A stretch of DNA of 64,000 nt from Fervidibacter sinensis (lineage in GTDB: Bacteria; Armatimonadota; Fervidibacteria; Fervidibacterales; Fervidibacteraceae). Both the position numbers and the translations under genes were made by a program. Below the pieces are notes generated by a model that worked only from the letters and a program-made list of their open reading frames with translations, did not search any database and was not told where the DNA came from. The stretch lies in the NCBI GenBank assembly GCA_032161045.1, contig JAVHTH010000018.1; one strand, 5' to 3'. Shown in pieces: positions 25,700-35,145 of this stretch. The stretch's first letter is position 1, and the number at the start of each line of letters is the position of its first letter.

Positions 25700-26437
25700 A
25701 TGGGACGCAAACCAAAAGCGCAAACTAAAGCCACTTCTCGTTCCCGCAAGAAAACCATCAAACCAACCGAAACTCCATCCATGTTGTCAACCCTTCAACC
25801 AGATGAAATGGAAGAAGTGATGGAACAAGAAAGCGTAAGCGATGAGGAGAAGGCTATTGTCATTCGTGGGCGTGAAGCAGTTCGTGAAGTACTGGAGATG
25901 GTATCTCAGATGCCATACCCGGGGGTAGGGTTGAGGACTGTCGCAGGTATCTTACGAGGTGAAACGAGAGCCAACTGGCTAAGTTACATCGCCCGCACGG
26001 AAAGTTGGGGAGTTTTCTTCCCCAACCCACTTCCAGTCGTTGAGGGTTTTGTGAGGGACCTTATCCGCTCGGGTTACTTAGAAGGCACTCACTTCATCCG
26101 CTTGACTGAAAGGGGGCAAAGGGTGCTTGAAAACCAAGAAACACCTTCAGTTCGCCGAAGGTTGAAACTCGTCTCCCGGAAATTCCGCCCGCTTCTTTGG
26201 AAACTGTTGCTGTTGAGAGCAAGGTTGGTCAATGAGCGGAAAGCCCCCGGGCTTTTCAAGGACGAAGTTTTGCTGCAACTTTTGGAGAAGCGACCTACAA
26301 CTATTGAGGAACTCAAACAGATCAAAGGTGTCGGCAAGTTCATTGTCCAGAGGCTGGGGGAAGAAATCATCCAAATCATCAATTCCTTCCAAAGCAACGC
26401 AAAAGACGGATCTGGGGAAACGAAATCAAGCACCTAA
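25700..26437 (+). CDS. Stand-alone RQC-HRDC domain protein (RecQ C-terminus without helicase)
   Basis: This 245-residue protein has a basic, disordered N-terminus (about 1-45). A winged-helix region follows resembling the RQC domain of RecQ helicases (PGVGLRTVAGILRGET, VEGFVRDLIRSGYLE, RLTERGQRVLE). The C-terminal HRDC domain (about 175-235) has LRARLVNERKAPGLF, LLQLLEKRPTTIEELKQIKGVG and QRLGEEII. No helicase motor precedes it. It likely binds DNA structures or partners a helicase in trans. It starts behind GGGGGA after the MBL gene and overlaps the convergent kinase gene by 12 bp. Confidence 0.75.
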   Translation: MGRKPKAQTKATSRSRKKTIKPTETPSMLSTLQPDEMEEVMEQESVSDEEKAIVIRGREAVREVLEMVSQMPYPGVGLRTVAGILRGETRANWLSYIARTESWGVFFPNPLPVVEGFVRDLIRSGYLEGTHFIRLTERGQRVLENQETPSVRRRLKLVSRKFRPLLWKLLLLRARLVNERKAPGLFKDEVLLQLLEKRPTTIEELKQIKGVGKFIVQRLGEEIIQIINSFQSNAKDGSGETKSST

Positions 26438-27517
26438 CTCTGAAGCGGGAATGGTTGCCATTTCCTTAACTTGGCTGCCTTGAGAGACGACGGGAGGCAC
26501 GACAAAATGCACCGTCGTCCCTTTCCCAACCTCGCTTTCTACCCAAATTCTGCCGCCATGCGCTTCAACTGCTAATTTGCAAAAAGTCAATCCAAGTCCA
26601 GTTCCCACCGCAGCCCCAGCCTTTCGGGCTTCAACTTGCACGAAGCGGTCAAAAATCCGTTCCAGATACTCCTTCGGGATTCCCGGTCCTTGGTCTTTGA
26701 CCGAGAAGTGAACCCAACCGTCATCCATCACTACCGTTAAAACGATTGTGCCGCCAGCAGGGGTATACTTGAGGGCATTGCTGAGTAAGTTGACGAGGAC
26801 ACGAATAAGCACCCAACGGTCAGCAACCATTTTGTTTGGAACTTCAGGGGCAAAATCAACTTGCAAAGCGACATTGTTCTGGCGCGCCCAAAGTTGAACC
26901 TGCCTAACAGCCTCCCCAACTGCTTCGTGAGGGTCAAATTCTTTCAAGTAAAGCGGAAACTTGCCTTCCTCCAATTTCCGAAGGTCAAGGATGGAGTTGA
27001 CCATGGTCAGGAGTCGGTGAGCGCCGATGAGAGCCAGTTCAATCAACTCGCGGTCTTCTGGCGTTAAGTTATCTTCCGTTGAAACCAACAATGTTTCAAG
27101 CCCGCTGATAATGTTCGTGAGTGGAGAGCGAAGGTCGTGGACCAGAAATTCAATGAGGGCATCTCGCAAATGCTCTTGGTCTTGAAGTTTTTGAGAGACT
27201 TCCCTAAAAGACCTTGCCTGCCATTGCAAGTAGCCCAAAACTGCCCCCCAGCCAATAAAACCCATCATCCAACCGAGCAAAATCTCTACGCCCCAAGTTC
27301 TCGCTGCAGGTGAAGCCCAAAAGAGCATTAAGCCCGCAGCACCGCCAGCAATAATGCCTCCCAGTGTCTCAAAAGCAAGGGCTGCGGCTGAAATCGGGAT
27401 CAAGTAAGCAGACCAAATGGGCAAGGCAACTCCCCAATGGGCATCCCACGCCCCAACAGCCAGCAACGCTAAAACGATTAACACCCCTATGGTTAGCCTT
27501 TTCACTTTTGCGGTCAT
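26426..27517 (-). CDS. Membrane sensor histidine kinase
   Basis: This 363-residue kinase has four hydrophobic segments in the first 105 residues and no large periplasmic sensor, so it may sense membrane or intramembrane cues. HisKA has FLVHDLRSPLTN with phospho-acceptor His127. The HATPase domain shows the N box LLSNALKYTP, the G1 box KDQGPGIP, and the G2 box GTGLGLTFCK. No response regulator is adjacent; the single-domain regulator at 59304 is a possible but unproven partner. Start ATG 27515-27517. Confidence 0.9.
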   Translation of the reverse strand: MTAKVKRLTIGVLIVLALLAVGAWDAHWGVALPIWSAYLIPISAAALAFETLGGIIAGGAAGLMLFWASPAARTWGVEILLGWMMGFIGWGAVLGYLQWQARSFREVSQKLQDQEHLRDALIEFLVHDLRSPLTNIISGLETLLVSTEDNLTPEDRELIELALIGAHRLLTMVNSILDLRKLEEGKFPLYLKEFDPHEAVGEAVRQVQLWARQNNVALQVDFAPEVPNKMVADRWVLIRVLVNLLSNALKYTPAGGTIVLTVVMDDGWVHFSVKDQGPGIPKEYLERIFDRFVQVEARKAGAAVGTGLGLTFCKLAVEAHGGRIWVESEVGKGTTVHFVVPPVVSQGSQVKEMATIPASELGA

Positions 27518-27519
27518 GC

Positions 27520-27538
27520 TTCATCCCCGATGGATGAA
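27520..27538. repeat. Small hairpin upstream of the histidine kinase start
   Basis: TTCATCC (27520-27526) and GGATGAA (27532-27538) pair over CCGAT. On the kinase mRNA this stem would include the GGGGATGAAG ribosome binding site, so it could modulate translation. It also lies just past the mutS stop. Confidence 0.35.
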
Positions 27539-27560
27539 TCGTCAAAGTAAGCCGAGAAGT

Positions 27561-30500
27561 TTAGCCCAACTCGTCAAGTTTGCGCTTGAGTTCGTAAATG
27601 AGGGACAAGGCTTCTCGCGGTGTCAGGCTGTCGGGGTCAATTTGTTTTAAACGCTCCAAAACAGGGTGAGGGGCGAATTCAAACAGTCGGAGTTGAACCG
27701 GCGTCGTGATAAGTTGCGTTGCGGTTTTTGGCGGCGTCACCACTTTCTGGTCGTTCATTTCAAGCGTCACCAAAATTTCTTTTGCCCGCTCAACCACACG
27801 CTCAGGCAAACCTGCTAACCGAGCCACTTGGATGCCGTAACTTCGGTCAGTCCCGCCGGGCACAATGCGATACAAAAACACTACCTTGTCGCCCTCTTCT
27901 AAGACGGCTGCGCGATAGTTTTTAATGCGGGGCAGCAAATTCTCAAGTTCGTTGAGGTGATGGTAGTGGGTCGCAAACAAACACTTGCATCCAATTCGGT
28001 GCAATTCCTCAGCGACAGCCCAAGCGATAGCGATGCCGTCGTATGTTGAAGTTCCACGCCCGATTTCGTCAATAAGCACCAAACTTCGTTCGGTCGCGTT
28101 GTGCAAAATGTTTGCCGTCTCCGACATTTCCACCATGAAAGTGCTTTGTCCGCGAATGAGTTCATCGTGAGCGCCAACCCGAGTGAAGATGCGGTCAACA
28201 ATCCCAATCTTCGCTTCCTTCGCCGGCACAAAACTGCCAATCTGAGCCATCAGGACAATGAGGGCTACTTGACGGAGGTAAGTTGAATTGTGACTGACAA
28301 AACCGTTGGCGACATAGGAGTGGTCTGGTTCAACATTCAAGTCGGCGACATGGGCTTCTGAAGGTTGGATGTCAACAACGATATCGTAAAGGTAGCGTCG
28401 CTGGATGAGAGTTTGAAGTTCCACAACATTTGTTCCCGTAACTCTATTTGCTTGACAATATCCTAACAACTTTTCCAGCGTTCGGTATGATGGCGCTGAA
28501 CCTTTCGGAAGATAGGTGTAAAAGATGCTACTTACTGCCTTGTCACGCTTTAAAGCCTGCGGCTTGTCCCTCCTGCTCACAATGTCGTTATGAATTTTCC
28601 TCAGGAAAGATGCTAAGTGAGGAACACCGAAATTGGGCAACCGATGAGGCGATAGGAAACGCTCCCTTATTTGTTTGCGCTTTAATCGGAAACCAACCGT
28701 TTTAAAGAAGCGTTCAGCATGTTCACCGTAGATGCTTAACTCGTGATACACCTTGCCTTTGACCACTTTTTGCCGCCGACATGCAAGGATGCCAAGGTTA
28801 AGCAGCAAAAGTTGCACTTCCTTCGCCAATCTTTCGGAAGCCGTGACCAATTGGACATCACCGCGACGCTTATCAACATATCCGTCCGCATCAAATAGCC
28901 CTTGCAGAAATGCAATGACAATGTCGCGAGGTGCTTTGCGGATACAAATGGGAACTTGCTTCTCTTCAGCGCACCAATAGCCCAAACCCAAATGGGCGAG
29001 AAATTGTCGCAACAAGCGACTTGTGACTCGCCAACCGATCTTGCCGAAAGGTCGCACTTTACAACCGAAAAGTTGATGATGCAAGGAAACAAAAGCATCA
29101 CGAATTTGCCTGTCTTTGGTCGTTAAAGCATAACTGTGGGTGTAAGTCAGCGTCCCATCACCGACAAGCAACCCAAGTAGGTAGGCAAGGTCTGGAGTCA
29201 GTTTCTTTGGCAGTGAGTAGCGTTTAACCCGCTTCGGTAAATTCATTGGCGGAATTGTTATCGTTTTGCCCCAAAGGTTAATACAAGTGTCAATAGCAAC
29301 GACATCGCCAACTTGCAATTCTCCGAGCCGCTTCCATCCCTCCGTGCCGTCAGGATTACGAACCCAAAGGCGATGTTGTTCCGTTCCTTCCAGCGTGAAG
29401 CCGAACCGAGTGCGAATTTTCAGCGTTCGCCGCACTCCATCATCATAAAAATGTGTCGCTTGTGCCTTTCCCCTCAAGCCCTTAACCCTTGCTCGTATTG
29501 GAACAAATTTCCCAAAAGCAGCACTCGCAGGCATTAACTCCTTCAAAGTCAACAAGCCAGCATCGGTAAAGATGTAACTGTCAAGGCTAATGCATTTGCC
29601 GGCTGCGTTCGGTCCAGTAATGATGAGCAGTTGGTTTTCGCGGTTGTCCAAGTAGCAATCGTTGGGCACAAATGGTTTGTCACGCTGAACTTGCTCAATG
29701 ACAGGGTGACGACCTTCCTTGATGACGATTTCGTCACCTTCGTCAACGATAGGACGGGTATAATGGTTTTTTGCGGCGACTTCTGCCAGTGACGCCAAAA
29801 CATCCAATTCGGCAATTGCCCGCGCCGTCTCCAAAAGTTCGTGACTTCGCTGCGCGACCTCTTGCCTCAGTTCAACGAACAACTGATACTCCAACTGTCC
29901 GATCCGTTCCTCCGCACCTAAAACCTTGCTCTCTAACTGCTTAAGTTCCGGGGTGACAAATCGTTCAACATCCGTCAATGTTTGCTTGCGGATGTAGTCT
30001 TTCGGGACGAGGTGAAGGTTTGCCTTCGTGACTTCAATGTAGTAGCCGAAAACTTGGTTGTAGCCAACGCGCAAGTTTTTGATGCCTGTTCGTTCACGCT
30101 CTTTCGCTTCAAGCGCCGCGATCAGTTCCTTGCCGTGTTGAGCGATATAGCGAAGTTCGTCCAATTCGGGATGATAGCCGTCGCGGAAAATTCCGCCTTC
30201 GGTCATTCGTTGTGGCGGATTGTCAACAAGCGCGTTTTCAAGCCGCTGGCGCAAATCGTCGGCAGTGTGCAATCGTTCGTGAATGCGTTTCAGCAAATCA
30301 GGTGCGGGTTTAGAACCCACAATTTCCCGCAACTTGGGGATGACTTGCAATGCTGACCTGATTTGCGCCAAATCGCGAGGGTTGGCAGTCCCAGTCCCAA
30401 CCCGTGCGACGAGCCGTTCCAAATCGGGCACGCTTTTAAGTGCCTCGCGAATTTCCTCTCGCCAAAGGGTATCTCGGTAAAGGGCTTCAACGGCATCAAG

Positions 30501-31514
30501 ACGCTCATTGATGCGTTCAACATTCAGTAAAGGCTGCAAAATCCAACGGCGAAGCAACCGACCGCCCATTGGAGTTACCGTTTCGTCCAAAACCCAAAGC
30601 AAAGTCCCGTAAACGCTGTTATCGCGCAGCGATTGAACCAATTCCAAATTGCGTCGCGTAGCATTGTCAAGCAACATGAACTCGCCGACGCTATAAGTGC
30701 TCAAACTTTTCAAGTGCTCTAACGCCGAAAGTTGAGTTCGCTGCAAGTAAGCGATGACAGATGCTGCGGCTCTGATCGCAAGGTTCATGCCTGTCACGCC
30801 AAAGCCATCCAAGGTCGCCACTTGGAAGTGCTTACAAAGCAAGTGCTCGGGTTCGGTGAAAGGGTCAAGGTCAAAGGTCGTAATTGTGGTTGTCTCGCAA
30901 ACTTCCCTTACCCGAGCGACAAAGTTTTCGTCGCTCGCCAGATTTTCTGGCAGCAAAATTTCGGCAGGTTGCAATCTCGCCAATTCGTTCCACAATTCTT
31001 TCGCGCTCAATTCCGTCACCGCAAATTCGCCCGTTGAAACTTCCGCAACCGCTAATCCAAACCGACCTTCAACTTGTCCCGTCCCGCGTCCCTCGTCCCG
31101 TGCCCCGAAAATTGCAACCAAAAAGTTGTATTGTTTCGCTTCAAGGAAAGCCTCCTCAACGAGCGTTCCCGGAGTTAAAACTCGGGTGACATCTCGGTGG
31201 ACAAGTCGCTTCTTGGGGCTTGGTTCTTCAAGTTGGTCGCAAATGGCGACTTTGTAGCCTGCTTCCAACAACTTGGCTATGTATCGTTCAACAGCGTGAT
31301 GAGGGACACCACACATAGGGACACGGTTGCCCTTGCCAATTTCTCGCGAGGTCAGCACCAATTGCAAAACTTGCGAACCAATCTTTGCGTCCTCACCGAA
31401 CATCTCGTAAAAATCGCCGAGCCTAAACAGCACCAAAACATCAGGGTAGCGAGCCTTTATTGCCTGATATTGCCGAAACATGGGCGTCAACTTCTCGTGC
31501 CGACCGTCAGCCAT
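27561..31514 (-). CDS. mutS: DNA mismatch repair protein MutS interrupted by an intein
   Basis: The 1317-residue precursor is about 881 residues after removing the intein. MutS domain I carries the mismatch-reading motif FRLGDFYEMF. Connector, core and clamp domains follow, then the ABC ATPase: Walker A GPNAAGK-ST (split by the intein after Lys640), the ST-x-x-x-E-M region QSTFMVEMSETANIL, Walker B LVLIDEIGRGTST and FATHYHHL. ATG 31512-31514 follows GAGGTG by seven bases. A 15-residue repeat-like insert lies at about 136-150 (GARDEGRGTGQVEG). mutL is not adjacent. Function should need intein splicing, because the P-loop is broken. Confidence 0.96.
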   Translation of the reverse strand: MADGRHEKLTPMFRQYQAIKARYPDVLVLFRLGDFYEMFGEDAKIGSQVLQLVLTSREIGKGNRVPMCGVPHHAVERYIAKLLEAGYKVAICDQLEEPSPKKRLVHRDVTRVLTPGTLVEEAFLEAKQYNFLVAIFGARDEGRGTGQVEGRFGLAVAEVSTGEFAVTELSAKELWNELARLQPAEILLPENLASDENFVARVREVCETTTITTFDLDPFTEPEHLLCKHFQVATLDGFGVTGMNLAIRAAASVIAYLQRTQLSALEHLKSLSTYSVGEFMLLDNATRRNLELVQSLRDNSVYGTLLWVLDETVTPMGGRLLRRWILQPLLNVERINERLDAVEALYRDTLWREEIREALKSVPDLERLVARVGTGTANPRDLAQIRSALQVIPKLREIVGSKPAPDLLKRIHERLHTADDLRQRLENALVDNPPQRMTEGGIFRDGYHPELDELRYIAQHGKELIAALEAKERERTGIKNLRVGYNQVFGYYIEVTKANLHLVPKDYIRKQTLTDVERFVTPELKQLESKVLGAEERIGQLEYQLFVELRQEVAQRSHELLETARAIAELDVLASLAEVAAKNHYTRPIVDEGDEIVIKEGRHPVIEQVQRDKPFVPNDCYLDNRENQLLIITGPNAAGKCISLDSYIFTDAGLLTLKELMPASAAFGKFVPIRARVKGLRGKAQATHFYDDGVRRTLKIRTRFGFTLEGTEQHRLWVRNPDGTEGWKRLGELQVGDVVAIDTCINLWGKTITIPPMNLPKRVKRYSLPKKLTPDLAYLLGLLVGDGTLTYTHSYALTTKDRQIRDAFVSLHHQLFGCKVRPFGKIGWRVTSRLLRQFLAHLGLGYWCAEEKQVPICIRKAPRDIVIAFLQGLFDADGYVDKRRGDVQLVTASERLAKEVQLLLLNLGILACRRQKVVKGKVYHELSIYGEHAERFFKTVGFRLKRKQIRERFLSPHRLPNFGVPHLASFLRKIHNDIVSRRDKPQALKRDKAVSSIFYTYLPKGSAPSYRTLEKLLGYCQANRVTGTNVVELQTLIQRRYLYDIVVDIQPSEAHVADLNVEPDHSYVANGFVSHNSTYLRQVALIVLMAQIGSFVPAKEAKIGIVDRIFTRVGAHDELIRGQSTFMVEMSETANILHNATERSLVLIDEIGRGTSTYDGIAIAWAVAEELHRIGCKCLFATHYHHLNELENLLPRIKNYRAAVLEEGDKVVFLYRIVPGGTDRSYGIQVARLAGLPERVVERAKEILVTLEMNDQKVVTPPKTATQLITTPVQLRLFEFAPHPVLERLKQIDPDSLTPREALSLIYELKRKLDELG
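28287..29594 (-). other. MutS intein with LAGLIDADG homing endonuclease (436 residues)
   Basis: This intein occupies MutS residues 641-1076 and lies between Lys and Ser of the Walker A motif. It begins with Cys (CISLDSYIFTDAG, block A) and contains block B GTEQH. Two dodecapeptides are present, YLLGLLVGDGTL (about intein residue 138) and FLQGLFDADGYV (about 230). It ends VANGFVSHN followed by Ser as the +1 extein residue. These are all the residues expected for class 1 splicing. Precise removal restores GPNAAGKST. Both endonuclease motifs keep their acidic residue, so homing activity may be retained. Confidence 0.95.
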
Positions 31515-31828
31515 TACCAAACACCTCGTCGCTACATCCCCTTTCGCTCACCGTCGGGAAGTTTGCAACGCTTTCTGTCAAGATTGCGCCAAAACGGCAT
31601 AACAACGAACGAAATTGCCCAATGCTTCTGGTATTTTCTATTTTGACACTCGTCCACGCCAACGAACGAAAAACCTTGACAAAATTTAGGTTGCAACTTG
31701 AGCGGATTCGCAAGCCTTTGCCTGACGATGTGCCAAAATTATGTTGCCCATGTTTTTGAGAGGTATTTGCCGAAAAATTCCCGTCATAACGCTGATTTCT
31801 CGGCTTAAAACACGGGGTGCCGATAAAG
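31515..31828. other. Divergent intergenic region mutS/rimO
   Basis: These 314 bases lie between the divergent mutS and rimO genes and should hold both promoters. A TTGACA at about 31676 points toward rimO but has no clear -10 at normal spacing. I see no gene, repeat or RNA motif here. Confidence 0.6.
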
Positions 31829-33217
31829 ATGGGAAAAAATGTCAAGTGCGCAGTCGTTTCTCTCGGTTGCCCGAAAAATTTGGTTGACAGCGAGGAGATG
31901 CTCGGTTGGCTCGCTCAAGGCGGGTTCTCTTTAACCACGGACTTGAGCGAAGCAGATGCGATCATTGTCAATACTTGCGGTTTCCTGAAAGCGGCAATTG
32001 ATGAAAACCTTCGCGAACTGAGGCGATTGGCTAAATACAAACGGCGGGGAAAGTGTAAAGCGTTAATCGCCACTGGCTGCCTTATCGCACGGCTGCCAGA
32101 CCTTGTAAAACAAGTCGTGCCGGAAGTTGATGCTTGCTTGGGTGTCGGGGAATGGCAAAATATTCCCAAAGTGGTCGCTCAAGTGTTGGGGATAAATGCG
32201 AAAACACAAGAACTGCCAAGCGAACCGTTTTGTGCCCCTCGCATAGTCAGCACGCCTTATTGGTATGCGTATCTGAAAATCGCTGAAGGTTGCGACCGGA
32301 CTTGTTCTTTCTGCGTCATTCCAGCCATTCGCGGCAAGCAAAAAAGCCGCCCAATTGAGGAGTTAGTGACAGAAGCGAAAACGCTTGTTGAACAAGGCGT
32401 GAGGGAACTCATCCTCATTGCCCAAGATACCACACGCTATGGCGTTGACCTGTATGGCAAACCCATGCTGCACGAGTTGATAAGTAAATTGGCTCGGATT
32501 GACGGTTTGAAATGGTTGAGGCTACTTTACTGCTACCCAACGGCTGTGTCAGATAGGCTCATTGAAGCGATGGCAACACACGAGACGGTTGCACGATACA
32601 TTGATATTCCGCTCCAACACAGCCACCCAGATATCCTCCGAACGATGGGGCGTGGAGGCAATGACGAGTTGTTTTCTCGGCTCATTGAGAAGTTGAGGGC
32701 AGCAATGCCGGACATCGCTATCCGCACGACATTCATTGTGGGTTTTCCGGGTGAAACAGACCGGCATTTTGAGCATTTGTTGAACTTTGTCAAGGCAATG
32801 AAATTTGACAGGTTGGGCGTGTTCACTTTTTCACCAGAACCCGGCACTCCTGCTTACCACTTCCCCGATCAAGTCCCACCCGAGGTGGCAGAAGAGCGAT
32901 ATCACACCCTCCTGACGGTTCAGAGGGAAATTTCGCTTCAAAGGAACAAATCCTTCGTTGGGAGGACTTTAGAAGTCGTGCTTGAGCGGTGGGACCCCAA
33001 AACCGGAACTTACGAGGCTCGGTCGCAATACGAAGCGCCAGAAATTGACGGAATTGTGAAAGTCAAGGGGGGATGGACGAACGACGGGATCATCGGCAAA
33101 TTTGTCAATGTTCGCGTGATAAAAGCCCTCCCTTATGACTTAGTGGCAAAGTTCGTTGCGGAAAGGAGGCAAAAGGATGACCGTCAATTTGAACTCCGAG
33201 CAATTAACCGAGTTTGA
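31829..33217 (+). CDS. rimO: Ribosomal protein S12 methylthiotransferase RimO
   Basis: This 462-residue radical SAM enzyme adds a methylthio group to an Asp of ribosomal protein S12. The N-terminal UPF0004 domain has SLGCPKNLVDSE, IIVNTCGF and TGCL (three cluster-binding cysteines). The radical SAM site is CDRTCSFC (C-x3-C-x2-C) followed by VIPAIRG. A TRAM domain ends the protein. The SLGCPKN and RGKQKSRP features separate RimO from MiaB. ATG 31829 lies nine bases after GGGGTG. It overlaps the next gene by 41 bp. Confidence 0.95.
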   Translation: MGKNVKCAVVSLGCPKNLVDSEEMLGWLAQGGFSLTTDLSEADAIIVNTCGFLKAAIDENLRELRRLAKYKRRGKCKALIATGCLIARLPDLVKQVVPEVDACLGVGEWQNIPKVVAQVLGINAKTQELPSEPFCAPRIVSTPYWYAYLKIAEGCDRTCSFCVIPAIRGKQKSRPIEELVTEAKTLVEQGVRELILIAQDTTRYGVDLYGKPMLHELISKLARIDGLKWLRLLYCYPTAVSDRLIEAMATHETVARYIDIPLQHSHPDILRTMGRGGNDELFSRLIEKLRAAMPDIAIRTTFIVGFPGETDRHFEHLLNFVKAMKFDRLGVFTFSPEPGTPAYHFPDQVPPEVAEERYHTLLTVQREISLQRNKSFVGRTLEVVLERWDPKTGTYEARSQYEAPEIDGIVKVKGGWTNDGIIGKFVNVRVIKALPYDLVAKFVAERRQKDDRQFELRAINRV

Positions 33218-35063
33218 TCCTGAGACTGAGAGAAAAAAGCGAACAGATTTGCTCGTTCTGCACAACGCCTTCCAAGCATTATGGGGGTCGGAAGAAGGTA
33301 AAAGGACGAACGAATTGTCCGTTTTGAACGGGGTTCAGGTTTTCTTGGGATTGACCCGCCACATTCTGTTCAGTTGCGAGCATCTGGTTTTGCAAGGCAG
33401 GAATTGGAATTTCAGATGGCGGCAAGGGGCAGCCTCTGCGCCTTTAGGCGGGCTCGTAACCACCATCTTAACTTTGCGCGGTGTTCCCCTTAGCCCTGAA
33501 GAGATAGCAACCCTCTTAGCACCGTGGAGGAATCAGCCCCAAGATGTTTTGGAGGAGACGATAACTTCTTTCTTGCTTTCCCGTTTAGGGCATTTGTGTT
33601 TTGAGACAGACGACGGTCGCTTCGGCTTGCTTAGTTGGGTTCCACAAGTTGAAGGGTTGTCTCTGGAGGAAGCAATTGGGCAAGAATTTTGGCAAAGAGA
33701 GGGATTTGCAAATTGGTTGCTTTCCATTACTCCTTCCTCTGACGACCCAAGGGAAAACGCCAAAGCGCTTTTGGACGCCGCTGAAATGCCACTCTCCCAT
33801 CGGGAACTGCTTTTCGCCCTTTGGGCAAAGGCTTCCGGAAACTTAGAGATACTGCCGACCTTCGTCCAACTTTTAAACACGGAGGGTTTGCAAACTTTGT
33901 CGTTCGGATACTGGATTACGGAGAAAGGGAAAGCAACCTTGACAAATTTGATCCTGCAGCAATCTGAGGAGTGGCAGCAAAAAGCACAGCAACGGGCAAG
34001 ATACATAGAAACCAGAAGGCTCCAGCAACTGCTTTCGTCTTTGACGGAGTTGACGACCGATTTAAGTTCGGAAGTGAGCGACGAAATTGCCGAATGGTTG
34101 GAAACTCAACCTTATCCTGTCCCGCTAACGAGGATAGCCGAGCAAGTTTTAGAAGTCTTGCCCACCGACCCCGATTACGAAAAAACCTTGTGCTCTCTAT
34201 TCGCATTGTTGGTAAAAGACGGCAGGTTCGTTGATTTGGGGGGACAATGCTGGTGGTTGCGAGATAAAACCCCAGAACATGTCATGGAAATCCCCAAAGT
34301 TCTCGTCCCGCCACCTCCTCCGCCCTTGCCTGAAGACTTGACCGGGCAGGTGGACTTGGTTTTGCCGATTGAAGGGATTGACGATGATTTGAGACGCTTT
34401 GTTGAAGACCCGAATTACGAAGAAGTTGGTGAGCCTGAGGCTGTTTTGCCGGGCGAAATGAAACCCCCAAAGCGGCTTGACATAGCATTGATTTACCCCC
34501 ACTTGCAAGCAGGGACTTTGAAAATTCGTCGCATTGACCTTCCTTTCTTCCCGCCAGAACCGCCGTTGCAGTTTCTGCATGCCATTGATGACAAACAAAA
34601 TGAGGTCGGGCTTTGGGTTAACCTCTCGCTCGGTTTGTGCTTTGGGCTTTCGGATTGGTATCGCGAACGCAGGGTAGAAGTCGGGGGAGTTGTTCGGCTG
34701 GAAAGGACGAAAACAGGGGTTTTGCGCTTGATTTGGACGAACCGATATGACCGATGGCTTCACATCCCTCGCTCCCGCTTAGAAGAATTGCAACAATTTG
34801 CCGCTCACGAAACCATCCGTCAAGCCCCGCTGATCACGCTCGTTCAATCCCTGCTAACTCAACACCCACAAGGAATCCACTTCTTGCGCCTTTGGTCGGA
34901 GTTGAATGTCCTCAGGCGGACAACGAAGATCGCTTTGGCTTCAATACTTTGCTCCTACCCAATGTTCACCCGCGTTCAAGGACAAGAGGGCTACTGGACG
35001 CTGGACTTCAGCAAGTTCACCGAAGGTATTCGCCCTGAAAAACGAGCCTACCTTCAAAGGTAG
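33177..35063 (+). CDS. Uncharacterised multi-winged-helix protein
   Basis: This 628-residue soluble protein has no family I recognise. It appears to contain several winged-helix-like units. GVPLSPEEIATLLAPW, EMPLSHRELLFALW and PYPVPLTRIAEQVLEVL each open a helix-turn-helix-style segment closing in a strand (FGLLSWV, FGYWITEKG, CWWLRDK). A related segment near the C-terminus reads GIHFLRLWSELNVL...YWTLDF. A Pro-rich linker (VPPPPPPLPEDL) divides it. This recalls HARE-HTH or B-block arrays. ATG 33177 follows a strong AAAGGAGG inside rimO, so it is translationally linked to rimO. Confidence 0.65.
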   Translation: MTVNLNSEQLTEFDPETERKKRTDLLVLHNAFQALWGSEEGKRTNELSVLNGVQVFLGLTRHILFSCEHLVLQGRNWNFRWRQGAASAPLGGLVTTILTLRGVPLSPEEIATLLAPWRNQPQDVLEETITSFLLSRLGHLCFETDDGRFGLLSWVPQVEGLSLEEAIGQEFWQREGFANWLLSITPSSDDPRENAKALLDAAEMPLSHRELLFALWAKASGNLEILPTFVQLLNTEGLQTLSFGYWITEKGKATLTNLILQQSEEWQQKAQQRARYIETRRLQQLLSSLTELTTDLSSEVSDEIAEWLETQPYPVPLTRIAEQVLEVLPTDPDYEKTLCSLFALLVKDGRFVDLGGQCWWLRDKTPEHVMEIPKVLVPPPPPPLPEDLTGQVDLVLPIEGIDDDLRRFVEDPNYEEVGEPEAVLPGEMKPPKRLDIALIYPHLQAGTLKIRRIDLPFFPPEPPLQFLHAIDDKQNEVGLWVNLSLGLCFGLSDWYRERRVEVGGVVRLERTKTGVLRLIWTNRYDRWLHIPRSRLEELQQFAAHETIRQAPLITLVQSLLTQHPQGIHFLRLWSELNVLRRTTKIALASILCSYPMFTRVQGQEGYWTLDFSKFTEGIRPEKRAYLQR

Positions 35064-35145
35064 AACGGCAGTGCAACCAGAGAAGAAGTCAAGTCGGTAA
35101 GTTGACAAAGTCGTCGTCCGCAAAAACGATGCCACCGCTTTTGGC

